Source: Spirochaetaceae bacterium (lineage in GTDB: Bacteria > Spirochaetota > Spirochaetia > DSM-27196 > PWMO01). From it: DNA of 11,569 nt. How positions within the stretch are numbered: position 1 is the first letter of the stretch; every line of letters starts with the position of its first letter. Under the pieces are notes generated by a model. That model did not search any database. It saw nothing but the letters and a program-made list of their open reading frames with translations, and had not been told where the DNA came from. The DNA is taken from positions 1 through 11,569 of the forward strand of contig PWMO01000330.1 in assembly GCA_003558175.1 (NCBI GenBank), written 5' to 3'. Positions 1-6,281 of the stretch are shown one piece after another. The position numbers were made by a program, and so were the translations under genes.

Positions 1-536
1 GGCGCCCCGAGCATTGCCACCCAGGCAAGATAGCCGGGGATCGACACCACAAACATGTGAATCATCATCAGCGCCATCACCGATGACGCCAGTGCCGCGG
101 CAACGATCAGGCGACGCCTGGCCGCAGCCACGCGGGCGAGATCGGCGTCTTCATCGGCCGACGCATCGGAATCGCGCAGCTCGTATCCGACGCTCTTGAC
201 CGCATCCTTGAGCTGTGACAGCCTGATCTGTGCCGGGTTGAAGCGGATCGAAACCTTCTCGGCAGCGAAGTTCACGCTGGCCGATTCAACCCCCGTGGTT
301 GCCTTGAGCGTAGTCTCCACCGAAGCCGCACAGCTGGCGCAGCTCATGCCGTCTACCGCCAGCGTGATCGAGGTGAGTTCGCCGTTGCCGTCGGTGCCGG
401 CGCTTCCGTGCTCGTCGGCGCCCGGATCACCGTTGGCGCCTGCGTCGCGCCGCGGCGGCCGGTCCTGAAACCGGGTCGGGTCGAGCGTCTCTATGTTCTG
501 GCTGGGAATCCTGGTTCCGCTGCCACTGTTCTGCAT
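1..536 (-). CDS. copA: Copper-translocating P-type ATPase, N-terminal part (cut by left edge)
   Basis: This is the first 178 codons of a probable Cu(I)-exporting P1B-type ATPase of the inner membrane, read leftward and open at base 1. Residues 1-53 are a linker rich in Gly, Ala and Asp. From about residue 54 there is one heavy-metal-associated (HMA) domain with the metal site GMSCASC (Cys66 and Cys69). The domain continues through an EKVSIRFNP-type strand and ends near a YELRDSD sequence. The last visible part (about 140-178) is hydrophobic and fits the first membrane helices. The catalytic DKTGT, CPC and ATP-binding regions lie outside the window, so specificity is inferred from the HMA motif and the CsoR-like operator upstream. 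The ATG at 536 is chosen because a strong Shine-Dalgarno sequence (GGGGAGGT, plus-strand 542-549) sits 5 nt upstream. A silver, cadmium or zinc ATPase is less likely. Confidence 0.88.
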   Translation of the reverse strand, partial: MQNSGSGTRIPSQNIETLDPTRFQDRPPRRDAGANGDPGADEHGSAGTDGNGELTSITLAVDGMSCASCAASVETTLKATTGVESASVNFAAEKVSIRFNPAQIRLSQLKDAVKSVGYELRDSDASADEDADLARVAAARRRLIVAAALASSVMALMMIHMFVVSIPGYLAWVAMLGA

Positions 537-541
537 CTGGT

Positions 542-549
542 ACCTCCCC
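542..549 (-). promoter_or_regulatory. Ribosome binding site of the copper ATPase
   Basis: The minus strand reads GGGGAGGT, 5 nt before the ATG at 536. It is among the strongest Shine-Dalgarno matches in the window and fixes the start of the ATPase. It directly follows the leader hairpin at 549-570. Confidence 0.7.
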
Positions 550-570
550 GGCCCGCACTTTGCCGGGCCG
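549..570 (-). repeat. GC-rich leader hairpin upstream of the copper ATPase
   Basis: A perfect 7-bp inverted repeat, CGGCCCG (549-555) and CGGGCCG (564-570), encloses an 8-nt loop. It lies in the predicted 5' leader of the ATPase mRNA, between the promoter and the ribosome binding site, and touches the Shine-Dalgarno sequence. There is no T-tract, so it is not an intrinsic terminator. It may stabilise the leader or modulate translation; that role is inference. Confidence 0.45.
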
Positions 571-578
571 TTGTACTG

Positions 579-608
579 AATATAGAATACCCCAGTAGGG
601 TATGTCAA
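579..608 (-). promoter_or_regulatory. Sigma-70-type promoter of the copper ATPase
   Basis: On the minus strand a consensus -35 TTGACA (608 to 603) is followed by an 18-nt spacer and a -10 TATATT (584 to 579). A 17-nt spacing to CTATAT is also possible. Transcription would start near 572 and give a leader of about 35 nt. The perfect -35 and good -10 suggest a strong promoter that needs a repressor, and the CsoR-like palindrome occupies the spacer. Confidence 0.7.
587..603. promoter_or_regulatory. CsoR-type copper-responsive operator
   Basis: This is a 17-bp palindrome, ATACCC-CAGTA-GGGTAT, with 6-bp perfect arms. On the minus strand it reads TACCCTACTGGGGTA, the TACC...GGGGTA architecture known for operators of the CsoR family of Cu(I)-sensing repressors. 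It lies between the -35 and -10 of the ATPase promoter, where bound repressor would block RNA polymerase and Cu(I) would release it. No csoR gene is visible in the window, so the regulator would be encoded elsewhere. The related RcnR family (Ni/Co) uses similar G-rich sites and is an alternative. Confidence 0.65.
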
Positions 609-676
609 GCGTTCAAGCAGCCTGCTTCTCCGGACCGCACCGGGCCCGACCCGTACGCGTCCGGCCTCCGGGTTTG

Positions 677-706
677 TTGACCGTGGGTATAGAGAAATAG
701 TACGGT
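677..706 (+). promoter_or_regulatory. Possible promoter of the NicO transporter operon
   Basis: A -35-like TTGACC (677-682) is followed, after 18 nt, by a poor -10 TACGGT (701-706). Transcription from it would start almost at the GTG at 713, giving a leaderless mRNA. That would fit the absence of a clear Shine-Dalgarno sequence there. The match is weak and rests on the -35 alone. A GGGTAT half-site (685-690), like one arm of the operator at 587-603, lies in the spacer. Confidence 0.3.
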
Positions 707-712
707 AACCGG

Positions 713-1735
713 GTGAGACTTCGGCGTTTTCTGTTTGCTATTTTGTGCATGTTGCTTGTGTACACGGCTGCGTCCGCGCAGCCCAACCCGTTCTTTGACC
801 GCCCGCCGGGTGATCTGCAGCCGCCTCTCTCCGATGACGGCCGGGCCGAGGATGCGGAGCAGCCTCCCGCACCCGCCCAGCCGCGCAGGCCTTCAGCTGT
901 CGGCAGAATCACCGCGGACGCCGCACGGGCGATCGCCGGCTGGCAGCGGGACCTGAATCACAGGCTGGCAACAACGCTTCGCGCCGTCTCGCAGGATGGA
1001 TTAAATCCTGGTAGCTGGTTCGGCGTGCTGGGCTTTGCCTTTCTTTTTGGCGTGCTGCACGCGATCCTTCCCGGACATCGCAAGAGCGTGCTGGTCTCGT
1101 ACTGCATTGCCGACCGAGCCCGCGTTGGTCATGGGATTGCCCTGGGGTTTCTCTTTGCCCTGATGCACGCAATTTCGGCGGCGCTGATTGTATTTGTCAC
1201 CGTCTCACTGGTTGAGATCTCACTTGGCTCCACCATCGCCCGCATCAGTCATGCAACCCAGGTAGTGAGCTCACTACTGCTGCTGGCTATCGGGGTGGTC
1301 TTCTGCGTGCTTGCTGGACGCGAAATTCTGCATCATCGGCGGGGAAACGGCGCCTGTTGTCACACAGCCGCGCGGATCCCTGAGGCGCACACGCCGCAGG
1401 GCAGCTCGCTTGAAGGGGCCACGTCCGGAGGCAATATGCGCTGGATTGCAGTGGTGCTTTCAACCGGGATCATACCGTGTCCGATTACCACCGCACTGCT
1501 GCTGTTTGCGGTATCGGTCAACGCGGTTGCCCTGGGAATAGCCGCGGTGGTGGCACTCTCTGCGGGGCTTGGCATCGCACTGGCCGGGCTTGCCGTGCTG
1601 ACCATCTTCGTCAAGGAAAGAGTGCTGGCGCTTCTCGAAAAACGCACCGGACACCTGTTGCACGCCGGCGTAGAACTCGCCGGAAGCTTCATGATTCTTC
1701 TGGTGGGGGCCGTCACCCTGATGGTGCTGGTTTGA
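713..1735 (+). CDS. NicO/RcnA-family nickel/cobalt-type metal transporter
   Basis: A 340-residue polytopic membrane protein, most likely a Ni2+/Co2+ (or related divalent metal) transporter of the NicO/RcnA superfamily. An N-terminal hydrophobic stretch with Arg residues (1-23, ending ASAQ) looks like a signal peptide. A Pro-rich linker (24-66) follows. Membrane segments lie at about 100-117, 140-166, 183-201, 243-268, 272-299 and 322-340. Family motifs seen are HAILPGHRKS (116-125), MHAIS (His152) and GIIPCPITTALLL with PCP at 255-257. The central cytosolic loop (about 205-240) has a modest His/Cys cluster (HHRRGNGACCH), a common metal-binding feature in RcnA-like loops. The GTG start is the only one that keeps the signal sequence; a clear ribosome site is missing. 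Coupling to a DUF1007 gene is typical of this family. Whether it imports or exports, and which metal, cannot be told from the sequence. Confidence 0.82.
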   Translation: MRLRRFLFAILCMLLVYTAASAQPNPFFDRPPGDLQPPLSDDGRAEDAEQPPAPAQPRRPSAVGRITADAARAIAGWQRDLNHRLATTLRAVSQDGLNPGSWFGVLGFAFLFGVLHAILPGHRKSVLVSYCIADRARVGHGIALGFLFALMHAISAALIVFVTVSLVEISLGSTIARISHATQVVSSLLLLAIGVVFCVLAGREILHHRRGNGACCHTAARIPEAHTPQGSSLEGATSGGNMRWIAVVLSTGIIPCPITTALLLFAVSVNAVALGIAAVVALSAGLGIALAGLAVLTIFVKERVLALLEKRTGHLLHAGVELAGSFMILLVGAVTLMVLV

Positions 1736-2364
1736 TTGCGAGAGCGTTCACGGAGTTCACGATCCTCCGGCTGAAGAAGCCCGCCGTCGCGGTCGCGCTG
1801 CTGGTCGCTGCGTTTGCTTCGCTTGCAGCGCATCCGCACGTCTGGATCGACGGCTTCGTCGAGGTGCGAGTCGACGATTCACGTATCGCGGCGGTGCGCG
1901 CACACTGGACCTTCGACCCGTTCTTCAGTGAGATGATCGTGCTTGACTTTGGCCCGGTCTCCAACGGCACGTTTACCGACCGGCAGATCGAAGCCATCCG
2001 TCGCAACGCCTTTGATAACCTGCGCCATTACAGCTATTTCACGTCACTCGAGATAAACGGAAGGAAGATCCCGGTAGAACAGGTAGAACGCTTCAGAGCG
2101 TCCATCACCGAAGAGGGGTTTCTCCGCTACTCATTTGATATTCCGATCAATGCTTCCCTCTCCGGCCAATCGACCACAGTGCGAATCGCCATGTACGACG
2201 AGAGCTACTTCACCGACATCGTTTTCGAGCGGAACTACGCGCGCGTGCTGACTGAAGGTATCGCTCCGCGCCGCTACCGCAAGCGCCTGCTCTCCGAGCA
2301 GCACATCATACCGGTCTGGGGGCCGGTAACCCGCGAGGTCGTCGAGATCGTCTTCGAAAACTGA
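1732..2364 (+). CDS. DUF1007 family periplasmic protein (partner of NicO transporter)
   Basis: A 210-residue exported protein of the DUF1007 family (COG3683, annotated as an uncharacterised periplasmic component of metal transport). A signal peptide spans about residues 1-33 (a basic patch, then AVAVALLVAAFASLAA). Directly after it comes the family hallmark HPHVWIDGFVEVRV (His34, His36), then HWTFDPFFSEMIV (59-70). The start is taken as TTG 1732, which overlaps the TGA of the transporter by 4 bp (TTGA). No better in-frame start precedes the signal peptide, and the overlap implies translational coupling. The family is known to sit beside NicO-type nickel/cobalt transporters. The His-x-His near the mature N-terminus could bind metal and pass it to or take it from the transporter; that is inference. 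Confidence 0.8.
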   Translation: MIARAFTEFTILRLKKPAVAVALLVAAFASLAAHPHVWIDGFVEVRVDDSRIAAVRAHWTFDPFFSEMIVLDFGPVSNGTFTDRQIEAIRRNAFDNLRHYSYFTSLEINGRKIPVEQVERFRASITEEGFLRYSFDIPINASLSGQSTTVRIAMYDESYFTDIVFERNYARVLTEGIAPRRYRKRLLSEQHIIPVWGPVTREVVEIVFEN

Positions 2365-2441
2365 TCGAGGTAGCGCCTGCCCGGTTGCCTGCGCAGTTGA
2401 CCGCAGTTCATACACCGGTTACAGTTTTCCCATACATACCC

Positions 2442-5039
2442 ATGGAGCGCGTGGTGCAACTGGAGACTCGATCGGACCTGTACACGGTTCTCGGCTACGG
2501 AGCGACCTGTCAGATCGCACAGGTGGTACTGCTGCGCGAACTGCTCATGGTATTCCACGGCAACGAGTTCTCGCTGGGTATCGTCTTTGCCGCGTGGATG
2601 ATCTGGGTGGGGATCGGCAGTCGCGTAGGCGCTGCCGTAGCCAATCGCACAAGCGAGGTTCGGCGAGTGCTCGCCGTCTACGCCGTTGCGCTGCTGGTAG
2701 TCCTTCCGTCTTCGGTAGCCCTGATCCGGGTGAGCCGCGTTTTCTTTGACCTTCCGCCGGGAGCGTATCTCTCCGTTCTGGATATGAGCATCACGTGCCT
2801 GGTGGTGATGGCTCCGGTGGGTCTTCTGCTGGGCGGCTACTTCGTGCTGCTGGCGCGGTTGCGGCGGCACCGTCTGGGTGCGGCCGATACCACCGGCGCC
2901 GCCGACACCTACATCGGCGAAGCGGTGGGCAACGCGCTCGGCGGCCTGGTCTTTACGCTGCTGCTGGTGCACTCCGTTGCGTCACTGCCACTGCTCGTGC
3001 TGTGTGGAGCGCTTCTGCTGATCGGGCTGGTCATCGCCTCGGACAGCGCCACGGGCGCCGTTCCGCCGAGCGGTGCCCCAGGCGCCACAGGCGCCCCTGA
3101 CGACACCGTCGACACTGACGGCACCGTCGTCGTCGGCGCCTCAGCCGTTCGGCGCCGAGGCCCGCTGCTGGCGCTCTCGCTCGGGGTGCCGGCGCTGGTC
3201 GCTCTGTTGGCCGGAGGACCGCTCGAAGAGCACACGTCGCGACTGCAATGGAGCCTTCAGGCGCCGGCCTACGAACTGCTCGAAACGCGCCAGTCGCGCT
3301 ACGGTTCGATCGCGGTGCTGCAGCGCGACGACCAGGTGAGTTTTTTTCAGAGTGGAAATCTGCTTTTCTCAACTTCACTTACGGATGATCGGCTCGTTGC
3401 GGATGGCCGGCACGACCGCGCGGTAGGCTTAGAAGAACAGGAGGCGGTGACGCTGGCGCATCTTTCGATGACGCAGCACCCCGCGCCGCGCAGCGTTCTC
3501 TTGATCGGGGGCGGGCTGCGCGTGACGCTGCGCGAAATCAGCCGTTACCCGGTTGAACGCATCGATTACGTTGAGCTCGACGACATCCTTGTGGACACGG
3601 CGTTACCCTACCTGGGCGAGGGCACACGTGCGGCGCTTGACGATCCGCGGGTGCGACTGATTCACGCCGACGGGCGGATCTTTGTCAAGGACAGTGCCGG
3701 CCGCGCCGACGCTGACCGCGCCGACGTTGCAGGCTCCGACGCTGTTCGCACCGACGGCCGCCGCTACGACGTGATCGTGGTAGACGTTCCCGATCCGGCC
3801 ACGGCGGTCCTCAACCGCTTCTACACCGTGGAGTTCTTCAGCGAGGCGCGTGAGCGGTTGACCGAAGACGGCGTGCTGGTCATCAGTGCCACGTCAACGG
3901 CCGATCTGCGCGGCTCGGCGGTTGCCAACCGCAACGCCACAATCTATCACACCTTGCGCCGTACCTTCCCCGACGTCTTGCCGGTTGGAGAGCGGTCGCT
4001 GGTTTACATTGCCGCCGTACGACAGGGTCAGCTTACCAGTGACATCTTCACCCTGATCCAGCGTTACCGCGACGCGGGGGTGGCGAGCCCGGCTTTTTCT
4101 GCCGCACACTTCACCGTGCTGTTTGAGCCGGAACTCTTGCAGCGCGTGAACTGGATTCTACGCCATCACGGCCGCGAGGCGGACGCACACCGTACGGCGC
4201 CCGAGTCTGCTCCGTTGCTGTTGCCGTCGATAGCAGAGATGGCTGCCGCGGAGGAGGAGCTTCCGGCGGCCAATGAACGGTTCTTCATCAACAGCGACTT
4301 CCGCCCGATCGGCTACTACCATACGCTGATCTTCTGGAACGTTCTGGCACGCGGTGATCGCGGGGCAATCCTGCGCCGGGTTGCCGCTATCGAGCCGTGG
4401 TGGATTTTTCCGCCGATGGCGATTGTATTGCTGCTGACGTTCACGCTACGCGTCTTCTCAGCGCCACCACGCAAATTCGCCGTCCTGAGCGCGGTCTTCA
4501 CAACGGGGATGTCGACCATGGCGCTGCAAGTTGCGTTGTTGCTGGCGTTTCAGAGCATCTACGGGTTTGTATACGAGATGGTCGGACTCATTGTGGCGCT
4601 GTTTATGGCAGGCCTGGCTACCGGAACCACCGTTGTGCAGCGCCTGGTGCGCGATAAGGCGCGTCTCGGGATGCTGACGGCGATGCAGGGGGCCGTTGCG
4701 CTGCTGGCATTAGGTGTCGCGGTGGCACTGCCGCACGCCGCCGCGTTGCAGTCCGCCGCAGGAGTGTTTGCGTTATTTGCGATCATTACCTTCGCTGCCG
4801 GCGCACTCAACGGCGCAGATTTTCCACTTGCGGCCGCATGCTACCTGCGGTTAGACTTGAACGTGGAGCGTGCAACGGGAACGGTCTACAGCGTTGAGCT
4901 TTTCGGCGCCTGTCTCGGCGCGGCTCTGGCCGGAATTGCCGTAGCGCCGGTTCTGGGGATCATCGCCTGCTGCCTGCTCGCGGCGCTGGCCAACGGGACG
5001 GCGTGTGCACAGCTTCTGGTCTGCGGAAGAGGGGAGTGA
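2442..5039 (+). CDS. Membrane protein with spermidine-synthase-like domain
   Basis: A polytopic protein of about 865 residues in the fused transporter-like/spermidine-synthase family. An N-terminal membrane block (about 1-260) starts with the family motif QVVLLRELLMVFHGNE and includes LLLGGYFVLLAR and YIGEAVGNALGG. A soluble SAM-dependent Rossmann domain follows (about 270-640) with LLIGGG near 352, YVELDD near 370, DDPRVRLIHADGR, VDVPDP near 447 and FYTVEFF. A C-terminal membrane block (about 650-860) ends with a GTVYSVELFGACLGAALAG motif. The spermidine synthase GGGDG motif is here GGGLR, so aminopropyl transfer is doubtful although SAM-type binding seems kept. Three in-frame tandem repeats lie in loops. 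Start is uncertain: TTG 2385 or 2397, ATG 2442, and GTG 2451 or 2454; GTG 2454 has GGAG 6 nt upstream. It sits between DUF1007 and a radical SAM gene in the same direction. Confidence 0.8.
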   Translation: MERVVQLETRSDLYTVLGYGATCQIAQVVLLRELLMVFHGNEFSLGIVFAAWMIWVGIGSRVGAAVANRTSEVRRVLAVYAVALLVVLPSSVALIRVSRVFFDLPPGAYLSVLDMSITCLVVMAPVGLLLGGYFVLLARLRRHRLGAADTTGAADTYIGEAVGNALGGLVFTLLLVHSVASLPLLVLCGALLLIGLVIASDSATGAVPPSGAPGATGAPDDTVDTDGTVVVGASAVRRRGPLLALSLGVPALVALLAGGPLEEHTSRLQWSLQAPAYELLETRQSRYGSIAVLQRDDQVSFFQSGNLLFSTSLTDDRLVADGRHDRAVGLEEQEAVTLAHLSMTQHPAPRSVLLIGGGLRVTLREISRYPVERIDYVELDDILVDTALPYLGEGTRAALDDPRVRLIHADGRIFVKDSAGRADADRADVAGSDAVRTDGRRYDVIVVDVPDPATAVLNRFYTVEFFSEARERLTEDGVLVISATSTADLRGSAVANRNATIYHTLRRTFPDVLPVGERSLVYIAAVRQGQLTSDIFTLIQRYRDAGVASPAFSAAHFTVLFEPELLQRVNWILRHHGREADAHRTAPESAPLLLPSIAEMAAAEEELPAANERFFINSDFRPIGYYHTLIFWNVLARGDRGAILRRVAAIEPWWIFPPMAIVLLLTFTLRVFSAPPRKFAVLSAVFTTGMSTMALQVALLLAFQSIYGFVYEMVGLIVALFMAGLATGTTVVQRLVRDKARLGMLTAMQGAVALLALGVAVALPHAAALQSAAGVFALFAIITFAAGALNGADFPLAAACYLRLDLNVERATGTVYSVELFGACLGAALAGIAVAPVLGIIACCLLAALANGTACAQLLVCGRGE
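2877..2912 (+). repeat. Two 18-nt in-frame units in the spermidine-synthase-like gene
   Basis: Two adjacent 18-nt units encode GAADTT and GAADTY. They differ mostly at third codon positions. They lie in a loop between membrane segments just before the YIGEAVGN motif. This suggests an old in-frame tandem duplication. Confidence 0.55.
3072..3143 (+). repeat. Degenerate 9-nt repeat coding a Gly/Ala/Asp/Thr linker
   Basis: Eight successive 9-nt units encode the tripeptides GAP, GAT, GAP, DDT, VDT, DGT, VVV and GAS. Most units carry GGCGCC- or GACACC-like codons. They form a low-complexity linker between two hydrophobic segments near the end of the N-terminal membrane block, just before the soluble domain. 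Confidence 0.55.
3702..3761 (+). repeat. Four 15-nt in-frame units inside the SAM-binding domain
   Basis: Four 15-nt units encode RADAD, RADVA, GSDAV and RTDGR, with GCCGAC/TCCGAC/ACCGAC conserved at the same place in each. They form an Asp/Arg-rich insertion between the ADGRIFVKD and YDVIVVDVPDP elements of the Rossmann fold. In related enzymes this stretch is a short surface loop. The insertion is in frame and leaves the core motifs intact. Confidence 0.6.
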
Positions 5040-5065
5040 CGGTTGTTTCTGAGGAGCGAAGGTGT

Positions 5066-6280
5066 ATGAAAGATCAGAGACCGGGTTCCGTATCAGGCAC
5101 AGAACTGAAAGCCTCTGAAGGATCGACAGGCCCCCCGCTGAAAACGTCTGACGTGTCGCGGCGAGCGTTTCTGCGCGCCGGCGTTGCCGGCGCGTGTGCG
5201 CTCTGCTTCGGCGGTTTGCTGGCGCCGGGGCAACCGGCGCAGGCGCAGTCGGCCCGGCTCGGGCGAATTGGGAGGCGCCGATCGCCGTGGTTTGAGACAC
5301 TGCCAGGATCGGCCGTGCGCTGTACGCTCTGTCCCAAGGGGTGCACCATTCAGGCGGGGCGACGCGGCCCATGCCGCGTCCGCGAGAACCGGGACGGCGT
5401 TGGTTACACCCTGGTCTACGGCAATCCGGCGCTGGTCCAGCTTGACCCGGTTGAGCGTAAACCGTTCTTCCACGTTCTTCCCGGCACACGAGCGCTCTCG
5501 GTATCAACCGCGGGATGCCCGATTGCGTGCCAGTTCTGCGAGGTGTGGGATATGGCGCTGGTTCAGCCCGACGATGTGCACGCCTACGACCTGCCGCCGC
5601 AAGCGATAGTCGACCACGCTCGCAGCACCGAGGCGCGTTCGATGAGTTTTGCCTTCGGCGAACCGGTGGCGTTCTTTGAGTACATGCATGACACCGCGGC
5701 GCTCTGCCGCGAAGCCGGGCTGCTGAACCTGGTGCATAGCAGCGGCTACATTGCAGCTGAACCGCTTGAGGCGCTCGTGGAACTCATCGATGCGGTCAAT
5801 ATCGACCTGAAAAGCTTTGATCCACAGTTCTACCGCCGCTACTGCGATGCAGAGCTTGAGCCGGTGTTGCAAACGCTCAGGCGTCTACATGCCGCCGGGG
5901 TACACATCGAGATCACCAATCTGCTGATCCCCACCCTGAATGACGATCCGGAGCAGGTAGCAGAGATGTGCCGCTGGATTCGCGACGAGCTAGGCCCGTC
6001 GGTGCCGCTGCATTTTGCCCGCTTCTATCCGTTGTACAAGCTCTCCAACCTGCCGCCAACGCCGGTTTCTACACTCGACCGCGCTCGTGCGGTCGCGCAC
6101 GATGTCGGCCTCGAATACGTCTACGTGGCGCGGGTCACCGGACACGAAGGGGAGAGCACCTACTGCCCCGGCTGCGGCAAGACAATCATTCGACGCCTGG
6201 GATTCTTTGTGGAAGAAGTAGCGTTGACCGACGGCGCCTGCAGTCAATGCGGAACCGTGGTGCCGGGTATCTGGTCGTAG
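5066..6280 (+). CDS. amrS: Radical SAM enzyme, AmmeMemoRadiSam type, with Tat signal
   Basis: A 404-residue radical SAM protein. It has a twin-arginine motif SRRAFLRAG (31-39), a hydrophobic stretch to about 53 and a possible cleavage site at AQAQ (58-61). A Cys-rich N-terminal module follows (Cys86, 89, 93, 103; RCTLCPKGC). The radical SAM cluster is CX3CX2C (GCPIACQFC, Cys151/155/158), and the C-terminus is a zinc ribbon (Cys367/370 and 392/395). This domain order matches the enzyme of the AmmeMemoRadiSam system, whose chemistry is not settled. No AMMECR1 or Memo gene is present in the window. ATG 5066 is chosen because GAGGAG (5051-5056) sits 9 nt upstream. It starts 26 bp after the membrane protein gene and is probably cotranscribed. 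The residues after the cluster (EVWDMAL) differ from the QNW common in relatives. An exported radical SAM enzyme is unusual. Confidence 0.82.
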   Translation: MKDQRPGSVSGTELKASEGSTGPPLKTSDVSRRAFLRAGVAGACALCFGGLLAPGQPAQAQSARLGRIGRRRSPWFETLPGSAVRCTLCPKGCTIQAGRRGPCRVRENRDGVGYTLVYGNPALVQLDPVERKPFFHVLPGTRALSVSTAGCPIACQFCEVWDMALVQPDDVHAYDLPPQAIVDHARSTEARSMSFAFGEPVAFFEYMHDTAALCREAGLLNLVHSSGYIAAEPLEALVELIDAVNIDLKSFDPQFYRRYCDAELEPVLQTLRRLHAAGVHIEITNLLIPTLNDDPEQVAEMCRWIRDELGPSVPLHFARFYPLYKLSNLPPTPVSTLDRARAVAHDVGLEYVYVARVTGHEGESTYCPGCGKTIIRRLGFFVEEVALTDGACSQCGTVVPGIWS

Positions 6281-6281
6281 C

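Noticed and set aside
615..627. AAGCAG-C-CTGCTT palindrome
   Set aside because: Perfect but short, with a 1-nt centre. It lies upstream of both promoters and matches no known operator I can name.
1477..1731. N-terminal extension of the DUF1007 frame
   Set aside because: This part overlaps the NicO coding region out of frame, and a signal peptide begins right after TTG 1732.
2274..2972. Minus-strand open frame of 232 codons
   Set aside because: It overlaps the DUF1007 and spermidine-synthase-like genes, is rich in Gln/His/Arg from antisense codons, and shows no motif.
5003..5065. GTG 5003 start for the AmmeMemoRadiSam-type enzyme
   Set aside because: It would overlap the upstream gene by 37 bp. 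ATG 5066 has GAGGAG at good spacing and puts the Tat motif at a normal distance.
4851..5507. Minus-strand open frame of 218 codons
   Set aside because: It spans the junction of two well-supported plus-strand genes and has antisense composition and no domain.
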